64,000 bases of DNA from DATHTS01 sp041940425 (GCA_041940425.1 JBGTSF010000001.1:74766-138765), one strand, 5' to 3'. Counted from the first letter of the stretch, positions 35,990 to 45,134 are shown. Numbers and translations are program-made. The notes: generated by a model from the letters alone, not told the origin.

Positions 35990-37537
35990 TCAATTATTCA
36001 GCAAAGCCGAAGCGATCGCGTCAATCACGACGGAACTGTCAGCCTTGCGCGTTTCGTTGTTGCATAAAATAACGAACGCGAGCGTTTCATCCTGACGGTT
36101 CGCGTAGCCCGCCAGAGTGTTCACATAAGCAATCGAGCCGGTTTTGCCGAGAATTTTTCCGCGCGCGTTTGTCAGCCGACCGCGCAGAGTTCCGTCCGTT
36201 CCGGCGACGGGCAGGGAATTTTTAAAACTTTCCGCCGCGGGCATCTGGCTTGCCGCGATGAGAGCGCGTCCGACGGTTTCGGGCGTAACGAAATTAAGCC
36301 GCGAAAGTCCCGAACCGTCCTTGATCGTTTCGGTTTCCTGAAAGCTCGCGCCCTTTTCCGCCAGCCATTTTTTGATGACCGCCGCGCCCGCCGCATCGTC
36401 GCCGCGCACGGCACGCATTTTCGGATCATCAACCGGCGCGTCCGCTCCGAATCGTTTGCCGAGCGTTCGCAAGATCAGTTCGGCGTAGAGATTGACCGAA
36501 TCTTTATTCATTCGCCGGATGACTTCCGCGAGCGGTGCGCTTTCGATTGAAGCAAGTTCCGTCAGATTGGAAACATCCGTTTTGTTTTCCGATTTCCAAT
36601 CCGCCGCTCGCGCATCGCCTTCGACCGCGATGCCTTTTTTTATCAAAGCGTCTTTCAAAATTTTCGCCGACCAGAGCGCGGGATTTTCGACCGCGACCCG
36701 CACGTCGAGATTTTTGCCTTCGCCCCAGACATAAATTTTATTCTCGCCGGGTTCGCGCTTTACGCCGAGCGAATCAGGCTGATTGCTCGTATTCGGCTGA
36801 ACTTTTGTTTTGACGACGACAAAATCCGCTTCGGGCGAAACCCGCGCTTCGCCGTTTTGCAGAGCGACGGAAACCTGATTCAGATTGATCGAAAGCGCGG
36901 AAGCCTCCGCCCCGTAATACCATTGCAGATCGTTCCACGTCCAGCCTTCGCCGAGCGTGTCGCCCGTAAAATAACTCTCGTCGCCGATGATTCTTCCCTT
37001 TACTCTTTTCAAACCTTTCGACTGAAGCTGATTAACTAATTGCTCGATTCCTTCATTAGCAAGGTCGGGCGCGCCCTGACCGTAAAGAATCAGATCGCCG
37101 TCGAGCGTTCCGTTCGCAATTTCTTTCGGCGCATACACGGAAGTTTTCCAACGAAAATCCGCGCCGAGTTTGTCTAAAGCGACCGCTGAGGTCAAAATTT
37201 TCTGCACCGACGCGGGCGTAAAAAGTTTCCGCGCATCCCGCGCCGCCAGAACGCGCCCGTCTTTCAGACTGATGACAAAAACGCCCCACCGCGCATTTGA
37301 AAATTCGCTTTTCTCAATGATCTCATCAATCTTTTTCGCCAGCGCGACATCTTCCGGTCGTTCGGAAATTTCCAGAGGTTTTGTAAGATCGATCTGCGGA
37401 GTCGGAATTTCAAAAGCGGGCTGTTCGTTTGTTTGAGTATTTTCGTTTTGGCTTGAATTAAAACAAGCAGAAAGAAAAATGAAACCACAGATGATTAAAA
37501 GAAATTTTATGACAAATCTTTTTTTATTTATTTCCAT
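35990..37537 (-). CDS. dacB: D-alanyl-D-alanine carboxypeptidase/endopeptidase (PBP4, S13 family), lipoprotein
   Basis: Trims or cleaves peptidoglycan peptides. Catalytic motifs: S-x-x-K in 'TPASVQKILT', S-x-N in 'DSVNLYAE' and KTG in 'ILGKTGSIAYV'. The large insertion between the first two motifs is typical of S13 enzymes. The N-terminal signal ends with a lipobox LSAC (Cys25), so it is probably membrane anchored. 515 residues. Its ATG overlaps the end of the TOPRIM-like gene by 10 bases, so it can be co-transcribed with gpmI, the ATPase and that gene. Confidence 0.93.
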   Translation of the reverse strand: MEINKKRFVIKFLLIICGFIFLSACFNSSQNENTQTNEQPAFEIPTPQIDLTKPLEISERPEDVALAKKIDEIIEKSEFSNARWGVFVISLKDGRVLAARDARKLFTPASVQKILTSAVALDKLGADFRWKTSVYAPKEIANGTLDGDLILYGQGAPDLANEGIEQLVNQLQSKGLKRVKGRIIGDESYFTGDTLGEGWTWNDLQWYYGAEASALSINLNQVSVALQNGEARVSPEADFVVVKTKVQPNTSNQPDSLGVKREPGENKIYVWGEGKNLDVRVAVENPALWSAKILKDALIKKGIAVEGDARAADWKSENKTDVSNLTELASIESAPLAEVIRRMNKDSVNLYAELILRTLGKRFGADAPVDDPKMRAVRGDDAAGAAVIKKWLAEKGASFQETETIKDGSGLSRLNFVTPETVGRALIAASQMPAAESFKNSLPVAGTDGTLRGRLTNARGKILGKTGSIAYVNTLAGYANRQDETLAFVILCNNETRKADSSVVIDAIASALLNN

Positions 37538-38157
37538 GATTTAATTTCTCTCACAAGATTTCCGAAACCTTCAGGAAATTTTTCTTCCAGAAGCTCAAGA
37601 TTTTGCGCCAATCGTTTTGCTTCAATGACGGCAGTTTCAACTTGTTTTCTTTTAAACGGTCGTTCGCCGTAAATTTTTCGTTTCAAACTTGTTCTATCAT
37701 AACGCACCGTTTCACCAGCCAATTTATCTTTCCAAGCTTTTTCGCTGACATCTAATTTTTTGCCGCACAAATACCATGCTTCGATTGAAGGAACAGCAAC
37801 GCCGAATGCAATTTTCAAAGGAATTTTAACGGGGCGTTCCCCGAGATTTTTTACGATATTTGAAATACTTCTTTGTAAAAAACAAAATCTGCATTTTTCA
37901 TTTTCTTCTTCCAGATGTTCTTTTTGATGAACAGGCGTATCATCCGAATCATAGACTACTACCAAACCTTCTACATCCGTTTTGTAATAAACTGATTTAA
38001 TAACGACGGGAAGTTCATTTTCGACCGAAGCAAAACCTCTGCTTTTTAGTGTGTTCGGGCGTGGAATTTCTTCGATCTCTTTTTCCAAAATTGCTTCGAT
38101 GAGAATTTTCAAAGCCGCTTCGTCGGTTGGCGATTCACTAAAAATCGTTATTTTCAT
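37528..38157 (-). CDS. TOPRIM-like (DUF4276/RloB-type) protein paired with an ATPase
   Basis: 209 residues from ATG 38157, which overlaps the ATPase stop (ATGA). Acidic motifs fit a TOPRIM-like nuclease fold: E8-S-P-T-D12 after strand 1, D70-S-D72-D73 in 'VVVYDSDDTPV', and E126 in 'VPSIEAWYL'. Proteins with this pattern commonly sit beside RecF/SMC-like ATPases in defence-type modules. I infer a metal-dependent nuclease partner; family assignment is tentative. The in-frame start at 38196 would lie deep in the ATPase gene and is unlikely. Confidence 0.75.
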   Translation of the reverse strand: MKITIFSESPTDEAALKILIEAILEKEIEEIPRPNTLKSRGFASVENELPVVIKSVYYKTDVEGLVVVYDSDDTPVHQKEHLEEENEKCRFCFLQRSISNIVKNLGERPVKIPLKIAFGVAVPSIEAWYLCGKKLDVSEKAWKDKLAGETVRYDRTSLKRKIYGERPFKRKQVETAVIEAKRLAQNLELLEEKFPEGFGNLVREIKSWK

Positions 38158-39161
38158 AACTGCACAGGCACGCCTCCGAGAACGCCTGTATACCAAACTT
38201 CGCCCAAAGGCGCGTCCTGAATAATTTCCTTGTAGTGCGGTTGGTCAATCAATCTTTCAAAATGAACGCCGTTTTCGTCTTTGCTGGCAATAACGATTTC
38301 TTCGGGATAGTCTTTGTAAAGATCGAGCAGATACGGCGAATGCGTCGTCGCAATAACCTGTATCGGCTCGCGCTTTTCTCCGTAATTTTCGGGATACGCC
38401 AGCCGATACATCGCTTCCTGAATATTTTCCAAAAGGCGCGGGTGAATACCTTTTTCCGGTTCTTCAAACGCAACGATTTTCGGCGGATTCGGCAAGTAAG
38501 CAAGTGTTAGATAAGCAAGTGCAAGCCGAGTTCCGTCGGATAAATCCTTTGCTTTAATTTTATGTTTTCCAAAAGTGCTTCTTAATAAAAAAGAAACCTT
38601 ACCATCTTCGGGGATTTCAAAAATAATCCTATCGAATTCTGGAAACCAAACTTGAATTTCGTTATTTAATTCCTCAAATCTCTCATATTCAGAGGTTTGT
38701 AATTGCAATAGTACTCCAGACAAATTTCTTCCATCTGCTTCAATTTCAATGTTAGGTTTTATCAATGTAGGTGCGGACACTTTCTCGGCATCGAAAGAAA
38801 ATTTTTTAAAATTCTCAAATATGTTTGTAAGTGAATCTGTATATGTATTTGGATTAACATTAGTTCTTTTAAGAAAATCTCCTTTAGATTCTCCATTTGC
38901 ATTCCAATTAATCACAGCAAACCCAAATCCGTTTGATTTTTTTTCTTTTACTTCCTGAAAAGAAACAGAAGTTGGTTTTTGCTCGCCAACTGAAGCCACG
39001 TCTTCCCAAAAAACTTTTCTGGGATTTTTAGCAATTTCTAATGCTTGAATAGCCGTTGTTTTTCCCGTTCCGTTCGCGCCGACAATTAAAGTAAAACGTC
39101 CGAGCGGCAAAGTCGCATCACGTAAGGCTTTGAAATTTTTGTAACGAATCTCTTTAATCAT
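38154..39161 (-). CDS. AAA ATPase, RecF/SMC-like (AAA_21), probable defence-module ATPase
   Basis: Walker A 'GANGTGKTT' near residue 29, ABC-type signature 'LSDGTRLALAYL' and Walker B 'KIVAFEEPEKGIHPRL' followed by the D-loop/H-loop segment 'IATTHSPYLLDL'. This is the head-domain arrangement of OLD/RecF-like ATPases without a long coiled coil. 335 residues. The middle of the gene is visibly more AT-rich than neighbours. It lies 18 bases after gpmI and overlaps the TOPRIM-like gene, so the two probably form one complex. An anti-phage role is inferred from architecture, not shown. Confidence 0.85.
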   Translation of the reverse strand: MIKEIRYKNFKALRDATLPLGRFTLIVGANGTGKTTAIQALEIAKNPRKVFWEDVASVGEQKPTSVSFQEVKEKKSNGFGFAVINWNANGESKGDFLKRTNVNPNTYTDSLTNIFENFKKFSFDAEKVSAPTLIKPNIEIEADGRNLSGVLLQLQTSEYERFEELNNEIQVWFPEFDRIIFEIPEDGKVSFLLRSTFGKHKIKAKDLSDGTRLALAYLTLAYLPNPPKIVAFEEPEKGIHPRLLENIQEAMYRLAYPENYGEKREPIQVIATTHSPYLLDLYKDYPEEIVIASKDENGVHFERLIDQPHYKEIIQDAPLGEVWYTGVLGGVPVQL

Positions 39162-39179
39162 CGCTTCGATTATACGCCA

Positions 39180-40781
39180 TCAATTTTCCAATCTTAAATC
39201 GTTTCCCGTCATTTCCTTCGGTTTTTCGATTCCGAGAATTCCGAGAATCGTCGGCGCGATGTCTTCGAGCGCGCCGTTTTCCCTTAACTGCAAACCGTTG
39301 ATCTGGTCGTCAACCAGATGAAACGGGACGGGATTGGCGGTGTAGGAATTTTTCGGTTCGCCCGTGATGACATCCGCCATCTCTTCGCAGTTGCCGTGCG
39401 ATGAAGTGATGACCGCGATGCCGCCGAGCTGTCGGACCTTTTCGACGATGCCGCCGAGACAGGTGTCAACATACTGCACGGCTTCGATGGTTTTTTCCAG
39501 ATTTCCGGTGTGCGCGACCAGATCGGCGGCGGGAATGTTGGCGATAAAAACATCGTTTTCGCCCGCTTCCATTGTTCTCAGAAGTTTGTCGGTGATCTTG
39601 AAGGAAGCCATTTCGGGATGCGTTTCGATATTCGTCATCTTCGGCGAAGGGATCAGCGAACGCTGTTCGCACGGGTGTTCGAGTTCGATGCCGCCGTTGA
39701 AAAAATATGTCAGGTGCGGGTATTTTTCGGTTTCTGTAACGCGGCTATTTAAAATGCCGTTTTCGGCGAAAACACGCGCCAGTACATTCGGCTCTTCGTC
39801 GGGACGAAAAGCGACGGGCAGACCGAAACTGCGGTCATATTCGGTCAGGCAGACGGTTTCGATCTGCGGTTTGCCGAGCGACGAAATATCGGTTTCGTCT
39901 CTGACCGCGAGCGATTTGACGAGCTGGCGCATACGGTCGCCGCGATGATTGAAAAATACTACCGTGTCGCTGGTTTTGACCGTCGCAACCGGAATTCCGG
40001 CGGATTCTTCCAAAACTATCGGCGCGATAAATTCGTCGGAAATTCCGCGCAGGAACGAGCCGCGAATCGCGCTCACCGGATCAAAAGCGCGTTCGCCCTC
40101 GGCGTGAACGAGCATCGTATAGACGCGCGCCGTGCGTTCCCAATTCTGCTCCCTGTCCATCGCGTAAAACCGCCCGCAGAGCGTCGCCAATTTGCCGACA
40201 CCGATGTCCGCCAATTTTATTTCCAGAGCTTCGGTGTAAATATCGGCGGTTCGCGGTGGAACGTCGCGCCCATCCAAGATGGCGTGAACAAAAACATTCT
40301 GCACATTTTCCCGCTTTGCCATTCTGAGAAGCGAAAAAAGATTTTCCGGCATCGAATGAATTTCGCCGTCCGACAGAAGTCCGATCAGATGCACCGAAGA
40401 ATTTGCGGCACGCGCCCGACCGAAGGCATTTTTCAAAACCGGATTTTCAAAAAACGCGCCCGTTTTGACGGCATTCGAGATTTTCGCCACGTCCGTCTGC
40501 ACGATGCGTCCCGCGCCGATATTGAGATGCCCGACCTCCGAACTTCCCGGCGCATCGGGCATCAGACCGACACGAAGTCCTGCCGCCGCCAGAGTCGTCT
40601 TCGGATATTTCGCCGAAATCTCGTCATAAAAAGGCGTGTGCGCCAGCGCGACGGCGTTGCCTTCGGCTCGCGGCGAACAGCCCCAGCCGTCCAGAATGAT
40701 AAGTGCCAGCGGTCTTCTCTGTCCGTTGTTCATATTTGATTTGGGTTTCAGATTCGGAATATGAATTTCTTCAATACGCAT
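39180..40781 (-). CDS. gpmI: 2,3-bisphosphoglycerate-independent phosphoglycerate mutase
   Basis: Interconverts 3- and 2-phosphoglycerate using two Mn ions. Motifs: 'ALIILDGWG' with the first metal Asp, catalytic Ser in 'GSSEVGHLNIGAGR', 'HAILDGRDVPP', 'NHRGDRMRQL', and the late cluster 'PAADLVAHTGNLE' and 'ITSSHGNCEEM'. 533 residues from ATG 40781, whose first bases overlap the GNAT stop; an internal ATG at 40733 just before the conserved start is also possible. Glycolysis; eno lies nearby. Confidence 0.95.
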   Translation of the reverse strand: MRIEEIHIPNLKPKSNMNNGQRRPLALIILDGWGCSPRAEGNAVALAHTPFYDEISAKYPKTTLAAAGLRVGLMPDAPGSSEVGHLNIGAGRIVQTDVAKISNAVKTGAFFENPVLKNAFGRARAANSSVHLIGLLSDGEIHSMPENLFSLLRMAKRENVQNVFVHAILDGRDVPPRTADIYTEALEIKLADIGVGKLATLCGRFYAMDREQNWERTARVYTMLVHAEGERAFDPVSAIRGSFLRGISDEFIAPIVLEESAGIPVATVKTSDTVVFFNHRGDRMRQLVKSLAVRDETDISSLGKPQIETVCLTEYDRSFGLPVAFRPDEEPNVLARVFAENGILNSRVTETEKYPHLTYFFNGGIELEHPCEQRSLIPSPKMTNIETHPEMASFKITDKLLRTMEAGENDVFIANIPAADLVAHTGNLEKTIEAVQYVDTCLGGIVEKVRQLGGIAVITSSHGNCEEMADVITGEPKNSYTANPVPFHLVDDQINGLQLRENGALEDIAPTILGILGIEKPKEMTGNDLRLEN

Positions 40782-41211
40782 CGGGCGCAGCCCTTTCCAT
40801 CCAGCGTTCGGGATGTTTTAATTCTGTAAAACCGTATTTTTCATAAAGTGTATGCGCGTCTTTCGTCGCCAGAATCCAGCGGCGAAAGCCCTGCAAATCG
40901 GGGTGATTGATTATTACTTCCATCAGCCAAAGGCTTAAACCCTGTCCGCGAAATTCCTCTAAAATATAAACATCGCCGAGATAAGCAAATGTCGCGTAAT
41001 CGGTGACGACACGCGCAAAGCCTATCTGATTTTCGCCTTTATACACCCCAAAAGGCAAGGAATTTTTTACCGCCGTCTCGGTCTGCTCCCGCGTGCGCGT
41101 CTTTGCCCAGTAAGATTCTTCAGTCAAAAATTTATGAATCGCGTCCAATTGCAAAAGATTTCTGTCCGTGCTGATCGTAAATTCGCCTCGTTTCCATTCT
41201 AAGTTTTGCAT
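40771..41211 (-). CDS. GNAT-family N-acetyltransferase
   Basis: 146 residues. The acetyl-CoA binding segment 'YILEEFRGQGLSLWLME' has the R/Q-x-x-G-x-G/A form, and the end 'DAHTLYEKYGFTEL' is the standard GNAT C-terminal strand and helix. Substrate unknown. Its ATG shares the last base of the lipoprotein gene upstream (41211), and its stop overlaps the gpmI start by 11 bases, so all are probably on one message. Confidence 0.9.
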   Translation of the reverse strand: MQNLEWKRGEFTISTDRNLLQLDAIHKFLTEESYWAKTRTREQTETAVKNSLPFGVYKGENQIGFARVVTDYATFAYLGDVYILEEFRGQGLSLWLMEVIINHPDLQGFRRWILATKDAHTLYEKYGFTELKHPERWMERAAPDAY

Positions 41212-41831
41212 TATCTTTCAATACAAAGAGAGCCGATTTTAAAATTATTCAATCCAAATTCATCGGCAATTATCTCCCCGATTCTCATCATTTGTTTAGC
41301 TTCATCGCTTTTTTGATGTTGCGGATTACTGTAAAAGTAAGCTCTGTATTTACCGTTTCGATTCGTTTCGACAATATATCCGGCGCCGTCAATATAAGAA
41401 ACATCGTCCGAACCGGGCAGATCAAAAATTCCCGCTTCGACTAATCTTTGCCAAGCATTTTCCCAACCCGATTTGGGAGCAGAAAGTTTTATTTTCCCGA
41501 TTTCATACAATTTGTCTTTCGGATAGCCGTAATTTTTACAATCAATTTCTTTTATTGCTATCGCTGACCATTCCTTATCGGCTCTACTTATTATCAAACC
41601 ATCATCTTCAAAAGCCGACACCCAAATCCTGACTTCAAAATCATCATCCGAAAAGAATTTTTCTCTTAATTTTTCAATTCCGTATTTTTCATTAAGCGGG
41701 TCTATGTGTTTGGAAAACACATTTGTATAACGCATTAGGTCAGGAATTGAAACTTCGGGCTTTCTGTTTTCACTGCATGAAAAAAGAAAAACGATAGAGA
41801 AAAGAAAAACTTTGAAAATAAAATATTTCAT
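41211..41831 (-). CDS. Hypothetical lipoprotein
   Basis: 206 residues from ATG 41831, which overlaps the zinc-ribbon gene stop (ATGA). The short hydrophobic start ends in LFSC, a good lipobox with the lipid Cys near residue 18. The mature part is mixed alpha/beta with no motif I recognise; it contains 'SAPKSGWENAWQRLVEAGIFDLPGSD'-like segments reminiscent of small secreted proteins of unknown function. The longer in-frame ATG at 41972 is rejected because it would lie within the zinc-ribbon gene. Confidence 0.7.
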   Translation of the reverse strand: MKYFIFKVFLFSIVFLFSCSENRKPEVSIPDLMRYTNVFSKHIDPLNEKYGIEKLREKFFSDDDFEVRIWVSAFEDDGLIISRADKEWSAIAIKEIDCKNYGYPKDKLYEIGKIKLSAPKSGWENAWQRLVEAGIFDLPGSDDVSYIDGAGYIVETNRNGKYRAYFYSNPQHQKSDEAKQMMRIGEIIADEFGLNNFKIGSLCIER

Positions 41832-42046
41832 AACTCTGTCTGAAACCGCGTCTTGCAGTTCGGGCATTCGATCATTTTTTTCTTGCCAGACAGCGGGATT
41901 GTCGGGATGATAAAAAACAAAGTCAAAAAACGCATTCCGGTTTTTTCGGTAAATTGTGCGAGCGTTCCGCACTCGGAACAGCGAATCATATCCGGCGTTT
42001 TGCTTGAGCCGAACGTAAAAAATTTTGTGCCGATGATAAAAAACAT
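41828..42046 (-). CDS. Small zinc-ribbon protein (zinc_ribbon_15-like)
   Basis: 72 residues with two CxxC pairs: C23/C26 (RCSECG) and C61/C64 (ECPNCK), separated by a hydrophobic stretch (FLTLFFIIPTIPLSG). The MFFIIGTK opening and the 'IIPTIPL' middle match the zinc_ribbon_15 type. Function unknown. It follows the kinase-like gene at 42048 by one base and overlaps the lipoprotein gene. Confidence 0.8.
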   Translation of the reverse strand: MFFIIGTKFFTFGSSKTPDMIRCSECGTLAQFTEKTGMRFLTLFFIIPTIPLSGKKKMIECPNCKTRFQTEL

Positions 42047-42047
42047 T

Positions 42048-42578
42048 TCAGAGAGATTTTACTTTACCCGTTTTCAGATTATCAAGAAAGTTTTCGACCT
42101 CGCGTTTTGACCGCAAACGGATGATCGTTTTTTCATTTTCATATTGTTCGAGAAGTTTTTCCATTTTCCCTTTCGAACGGTTTTCAAAATCCCAGATCCA
42201 TTTCAAAAATTCCCAATCGAATTTTTCAGGGCAATCATCAGCCATATCGGAGCGCGTTTTTCCGTAAGAAAATGCGACTCTTTTCAGCACACGGTAAATA
42301 CAAACGGCGGGCGGCATATCGAGAAAGATCACCGTGTCGCACGCCGGAATTCTTATGTCGAGCGTGCCGCTGAAATTGCCGTCCATGATCCACGCCGCGT
42401 CTTCGCTCATGACTTTTTTGAGCGTTTCCCGCCATTCGTCTTTCGTCGGTTCGGTCCAATTCGGTTTCCAATAAATTTTGTCGAGATGAATTATTTTTAA
42501 GCCGAGCCGCTCGCCCAATTTTTTTGCCAGCGTTGATTTGCCCGCGCCCGACGAGCCGATGACGAGAATCCGTTTCAT
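42048..42578 (-). CDS. P-loop kinase, adenylate-kinase/topology-modulation type
   Basis: 176 residues. The Walker A 'VIGSSGAGKSTLAKKL', the 'HLDKIYWKPNWTEP' segment and the lid-like 'VLKRVAFSYGKTRSDMADDCPEKFDWEFLKWIWDF' region (shown here in part) are hallmarks of the FlaR/DNA topology modulation family of small nucleotide kinases. The true substrate of that family is not settled. It lies 94 bases downstream of eno with a long hairpin between. Confidence 0.85.
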   Translation of the reverse strand: MKRILVIGSSGAGKSTLAKKLGERLGLKIIHLDKIYWKPNWTEPTKDEWRETLKKVMSEDAAWIMDGNFSGTLDIRIPACDTVIFLDMPPAVCIYRVLKRVAFSYGKTRSDMADDCPEKFDWEFLKWIWDFENRSKGKMEKLLEQYENEKTIIRLRSKREVENFLDNLKTGKVKSL

Positions 42579-42585
42579 AGATTTT

Positions 42586-42665
42586 TAGCCACGAACAAAC
42601 ACGAAAGAACACGAAAAGTTTAACTCAAATTCCTTTCGTGCAATTTTCGTGTCTGTTCGTGGCTA
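42586..42665. repeat. Long imperfect hairpin with internal short repeats (locus 2)
   Basis: The left arm from 42586 consists of repeated acgaa blocks (tagccacgaacaaacacgaa and on). The right arm, 42634-42665, is its complement (cgtgtctgttcgtggcta at the end). It sits 8 bases after the eno stop and 8 bases before the kinase start, so it can terminate eno. It is nearly the same sequence as locus 3 at 45135. Confidence 0.75.
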
Positions 42666-42672
42666 ATTCGAT

Positions 42673-43962
42673 TTAACCTTTGATTTGATAAAACGCCTTG
42701 CGTCCCGGATAACGCGCCGAAGTGTCCAAATCTTCTTCGATCCTCAGAAGCTGATTGTATTTTGCGATCCGATCCGAACGCGAAAGGCTTCCGGTTTTAA
42801 TTTGTCCGGCGTTCGTCGCAACCGCTAAATCGGCAATGAAACTGTCTTCCGTTTCGCCCGAACGGTGCGAGATGACGGCGGTCATATTATTTGTTTTTGC
42901 CAGCTCGATCGCGTCGAGAGTCTCGGTCAGCGTGCCGATCTGATTGACTTTTATAAGAATCGAATTTGCTGCCGCTTCGTCAATTCCTTTCTGCAAAAAT
43001 TTCGTGTTTGTCACAAAAAGATCGTCGCCGACGAGCTGAACTTTTTTACCGATCTTTTCCGTCAGATATTTCCAGCCGTCCCAATCGTTTTCAGCCATGC
43101 CGTCTTCGATGGAAATGATCGGATATTTTTCCGTCCATTCGATCCAGTAATCAGCCATCTGTTCGCTGGTCAATTCACGCTTGTCAGACTTTTTGAAAAT
43201 ATATTTTCCATCTTTGAAAAATTCGCTCGACGCGGGATCGAGCGCGATCATGATGTTTTCGCCTGCACTGTAACCGGCTTTGTCAATCGCTTCTAAAATA
43301 GTTTCAATGGCTTCTTCGTTCGATTTCAGATTCGGCGCGAAACCGCCCTCGTCGCCGACGCTTGTTGCATAACCGCGCGAGCTTAAAACTTTTTTGAGAT
43401 TGTGAAAAATCTCCGCGCCCGCTCTCAAAGCCTCGGAAAAACTTTCCGCGCCGACCGGCATCACCATAAATTCCTGAAAGTCCACATTATTGTCGGCGTG
43501 CGCGCCGCCGTTGATGATGTTCATCATCGGCACGGGAAGCGTTTTCGCATTTGTGCCGCCGATATAGCGGTAGAGCGGAATTTCCTGAAACGCCGCCGCC
43601 GCGCGTGCGGTCGCCATCGAAACGGCGAGAATCGCGTTTGCGCCCAAGTTGGATTTATTCTCCGTGCCGTCGAGCGCGATCATCGCTTCGTCAACCAATG
43701 TCTGGTCGAGCGCGTCAAGACCTTCCAATTCATACGCGATCTTTTCATTGACGTTTTCGACCGCTTTCGAAACGCCTTTGCCCAGATAACGCGCGTCATC
43801 GCCGTCGCGCAGTTCGACCGCTTCGTTCTCGCCGGTTGACGCGCCCGACGGAACGGCGGCGCGTCCGCGTGTTCCGTCTTCTAAGATAACTTCCGCTTCG
43901 ACCGTCGGATTGCCGCGCGAATCCAAAATCTCACGCGCCCATATTTCTTCGATTAAACTCAT
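42673..43962 (-). CDS. eno: Enolase
   Basis: Converts 2-phosphoglycerate to phosphoenolpyruvate. Complete 429-residue enolase with 'REILDSRGNPTVEAEV', 'GASTGENEAVELRDGD', metal ligands in 'ISIEDGMAENDWDGW' and 'LVGDDLFVTN', catalytic Lys in 'ILIKVNQIGTLTET' and the signature 'ISHRSGETEDSFIADLAV'. AGGAG lies about 12 bases before ATG at 43962. Probably monocistronic or with the small kinase operon downstream. Confidence 0.97.
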   Translation of the reverse strand: MSLIEEIWAREILDSRGNPTVEAEVILEDGTRGRAAVPSGASTGENEAVELRDGDDARYLGKGVSKAVENVNEKIAYELEGLDALDQTLVDEAMIALDGTENKSNLGANAILAVSMATARAAAAFQEIPLYRYIGGTNAKTLPVPMMNIINGGAHADNNVDFQEFMVMPVGAESFSEALRAGAEIFHNLKKVLSSRGYATSVGDEGGFAPNLKSNEEAIETILEAIDKAGYSAGENIMIALDPASSEFFKDGKYIFKKSDKRELTSEQMADYWIEWTEKYPIISIEDGMAENDWDGWKYLTEKIGKKVQLVGDDLFVTNTKFLQKGIDEAAANSILIKVNQIGTLTETLDAIELAKTNNMTAVISHRSGETEDSFIADLAVATNAGQIKTGSLSRSDRIAKYNQLLRIEEDLDTSARYPGRKAFYQIKG

Positions 43963-44073
43963 TTTTATAAAAAACTCCTGAAATAGATTTGTATTAAAAC
44001 TTGCAGAATAAATTTAGCCTGATTCGGAAGCAAAAACAAAAGGCTTTCAGAAAATTGCCCACGGATAAACACG

Positions 44074-44283
44074 ATTTTGGAGCTTAGTTTCAGAGTTTCG
44101 AAAGCTCATTTCAAAGTTTTTTCCATCAATTTCAATGTTCCGAAGACTCGTACCGATGTTTTTTTTATTCATCCCGATGTTTTTTTGACCAATCCCGCTG
44201 TTCCGGTGATTCATACCGGAGTTTTTTTCATTCATCCCGGAGTTTTTTTTATTCATCCCGGAGTTTTTTTTATTCATACTGAT
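44074..44283 (+). repeat. 21-bp tandem array 2
   Basis: Exactly ten units of 21 bases (44074-44283), best copies gttttttttattcatcccgga. Five or more units carry a T7-T8 tract at the same phase, that is, A-tracts every two helical turns. On the minus strand the array reads as heptads (MNKKNSG type) for about 70 codons. It fills most of the 363-base gap between eno and the patatin gene; flanks resemble the cacggataaacacg-type hairpin sequences found elsewhere in the window. Confidence 0.85.
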
Positions 44284-44325
44284 TAAAAAAATCCGTTTTC
44301 ACACGTGTTTTCTATGAATGGATAA

Positions 44326-45123
44326 TTAGGCTTCTGTTTGATTTGCCGTTTCGATCAGCTTTTTTATTTCGTCAATTTTTGCAAGCGCGGCTTTTTCTCC
44401 GGCTTCGATGAATTGATCCATTTTACCGATCTCGTCCGGTCTGAGGTGCGCGATGTCTGGAATGATGACCGCGTCGGCGCGGTAATGCTGGGATTTTCCG
44501 GCTGTCCGCAGAAGCATCATCGCCGATTGGAAAAACACGCCTAAGAATGTCGAAGGCGTTCCCCAATACGAAGCGCCGCAGGCGTTGACGTCCACCGCGA
44601 TGATGATGTCCGCGCCGAGTTTCTGCACGGCTCGCGTCGGCACGAGCGAAACCACGCCGCCGTCAATCAAAAGCCTGCCGTCGGATTCGACCGGCGCGAA
44701 AACTCCGGGAATCGCACAACTCGCCCGGATCGCCGTGACGAGATCGCCTTTTTCTTTCAAAACGATTTCCTCGCCCGTTTCCAGATCGCAGGCGACCGCC
44801 GCAAAGGGAATCGGCAGTTCTTCGAATTTTTTATACGGGAAATGTTTTGTCAGAAAATCGCCCATCGAGGCGTTTGAGAGAATTCCCTTCGCCGAATAGG
44901 AAAATCCCGTCATCCGAAACCAGCTCATTTTTTTCCCGATGGCGATCTGCTCTTCGATTGAAAGACCGCACGCAATGCCTGCGCCGACAATCGAACCCGC
45001 GCTCGTTCCGGCGACATAATCAATCGGAATATTATGTTCGGCTAAAACTTTTAAAACACCGAGATGCGCGAATCCGCGCGCCGCGCCGCCGGAAAATGCA
45101 ATGCCGATCTTTTTTCTGCTCAT
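44326..45123 (-). CDS. Patatin-like phospholipase (NTE/RssA type)
   Basis: Catalytic Ser-Asp dyad: G39-T-S41-A-G in 'YVAGTSAGSIVG' and D-G-G in 'LLIDGGVVSLVPT'. The oxyanion motif 'FSGGAARGFAHLGVL' is also complete. 265 residues, no signal peptide, so it is cytoplasmic or membrane-associated. ATG at 45123 is chosen; an in-frame TTG at 45144 lies in the neighbouring hairpin. Hydrolyses membrane lipids by family; physiological role unknown. Confidence 0.93.
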   Translation of the reverse strand: MSRKKIGIAFSGGAARGFAHLGVLKVLAEHNIPIDYVAGTSAGSIVGAGIACGLSIEEQIAIGKKMSWFRMTGFSYSAKGILSNASMGDFLTKHFPYKKFEELPIPFAAVACDLETGEEIVLKEKGDLVTAIRASCAIPGVFAPVESDGRLLIDGGVVSLVPTRAVQKLGADIIIAVDVNACGASYWGTPSTFLGVFFQSAMMLLRTAGKSQHYRADAVIIPDIAHLRPDEIGKMDQFIEAGEKAALAKIDEIKKLIETANQTEA

Positions 45124-45134
45124 AGATATTTGAG

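Noticed and set aside
44047..44277. Heptad-repeat frame in array 2 as a gene
   Set aside because: It starts within the array, lacks a ribosome site and is explained by a repeat length divisible by three.
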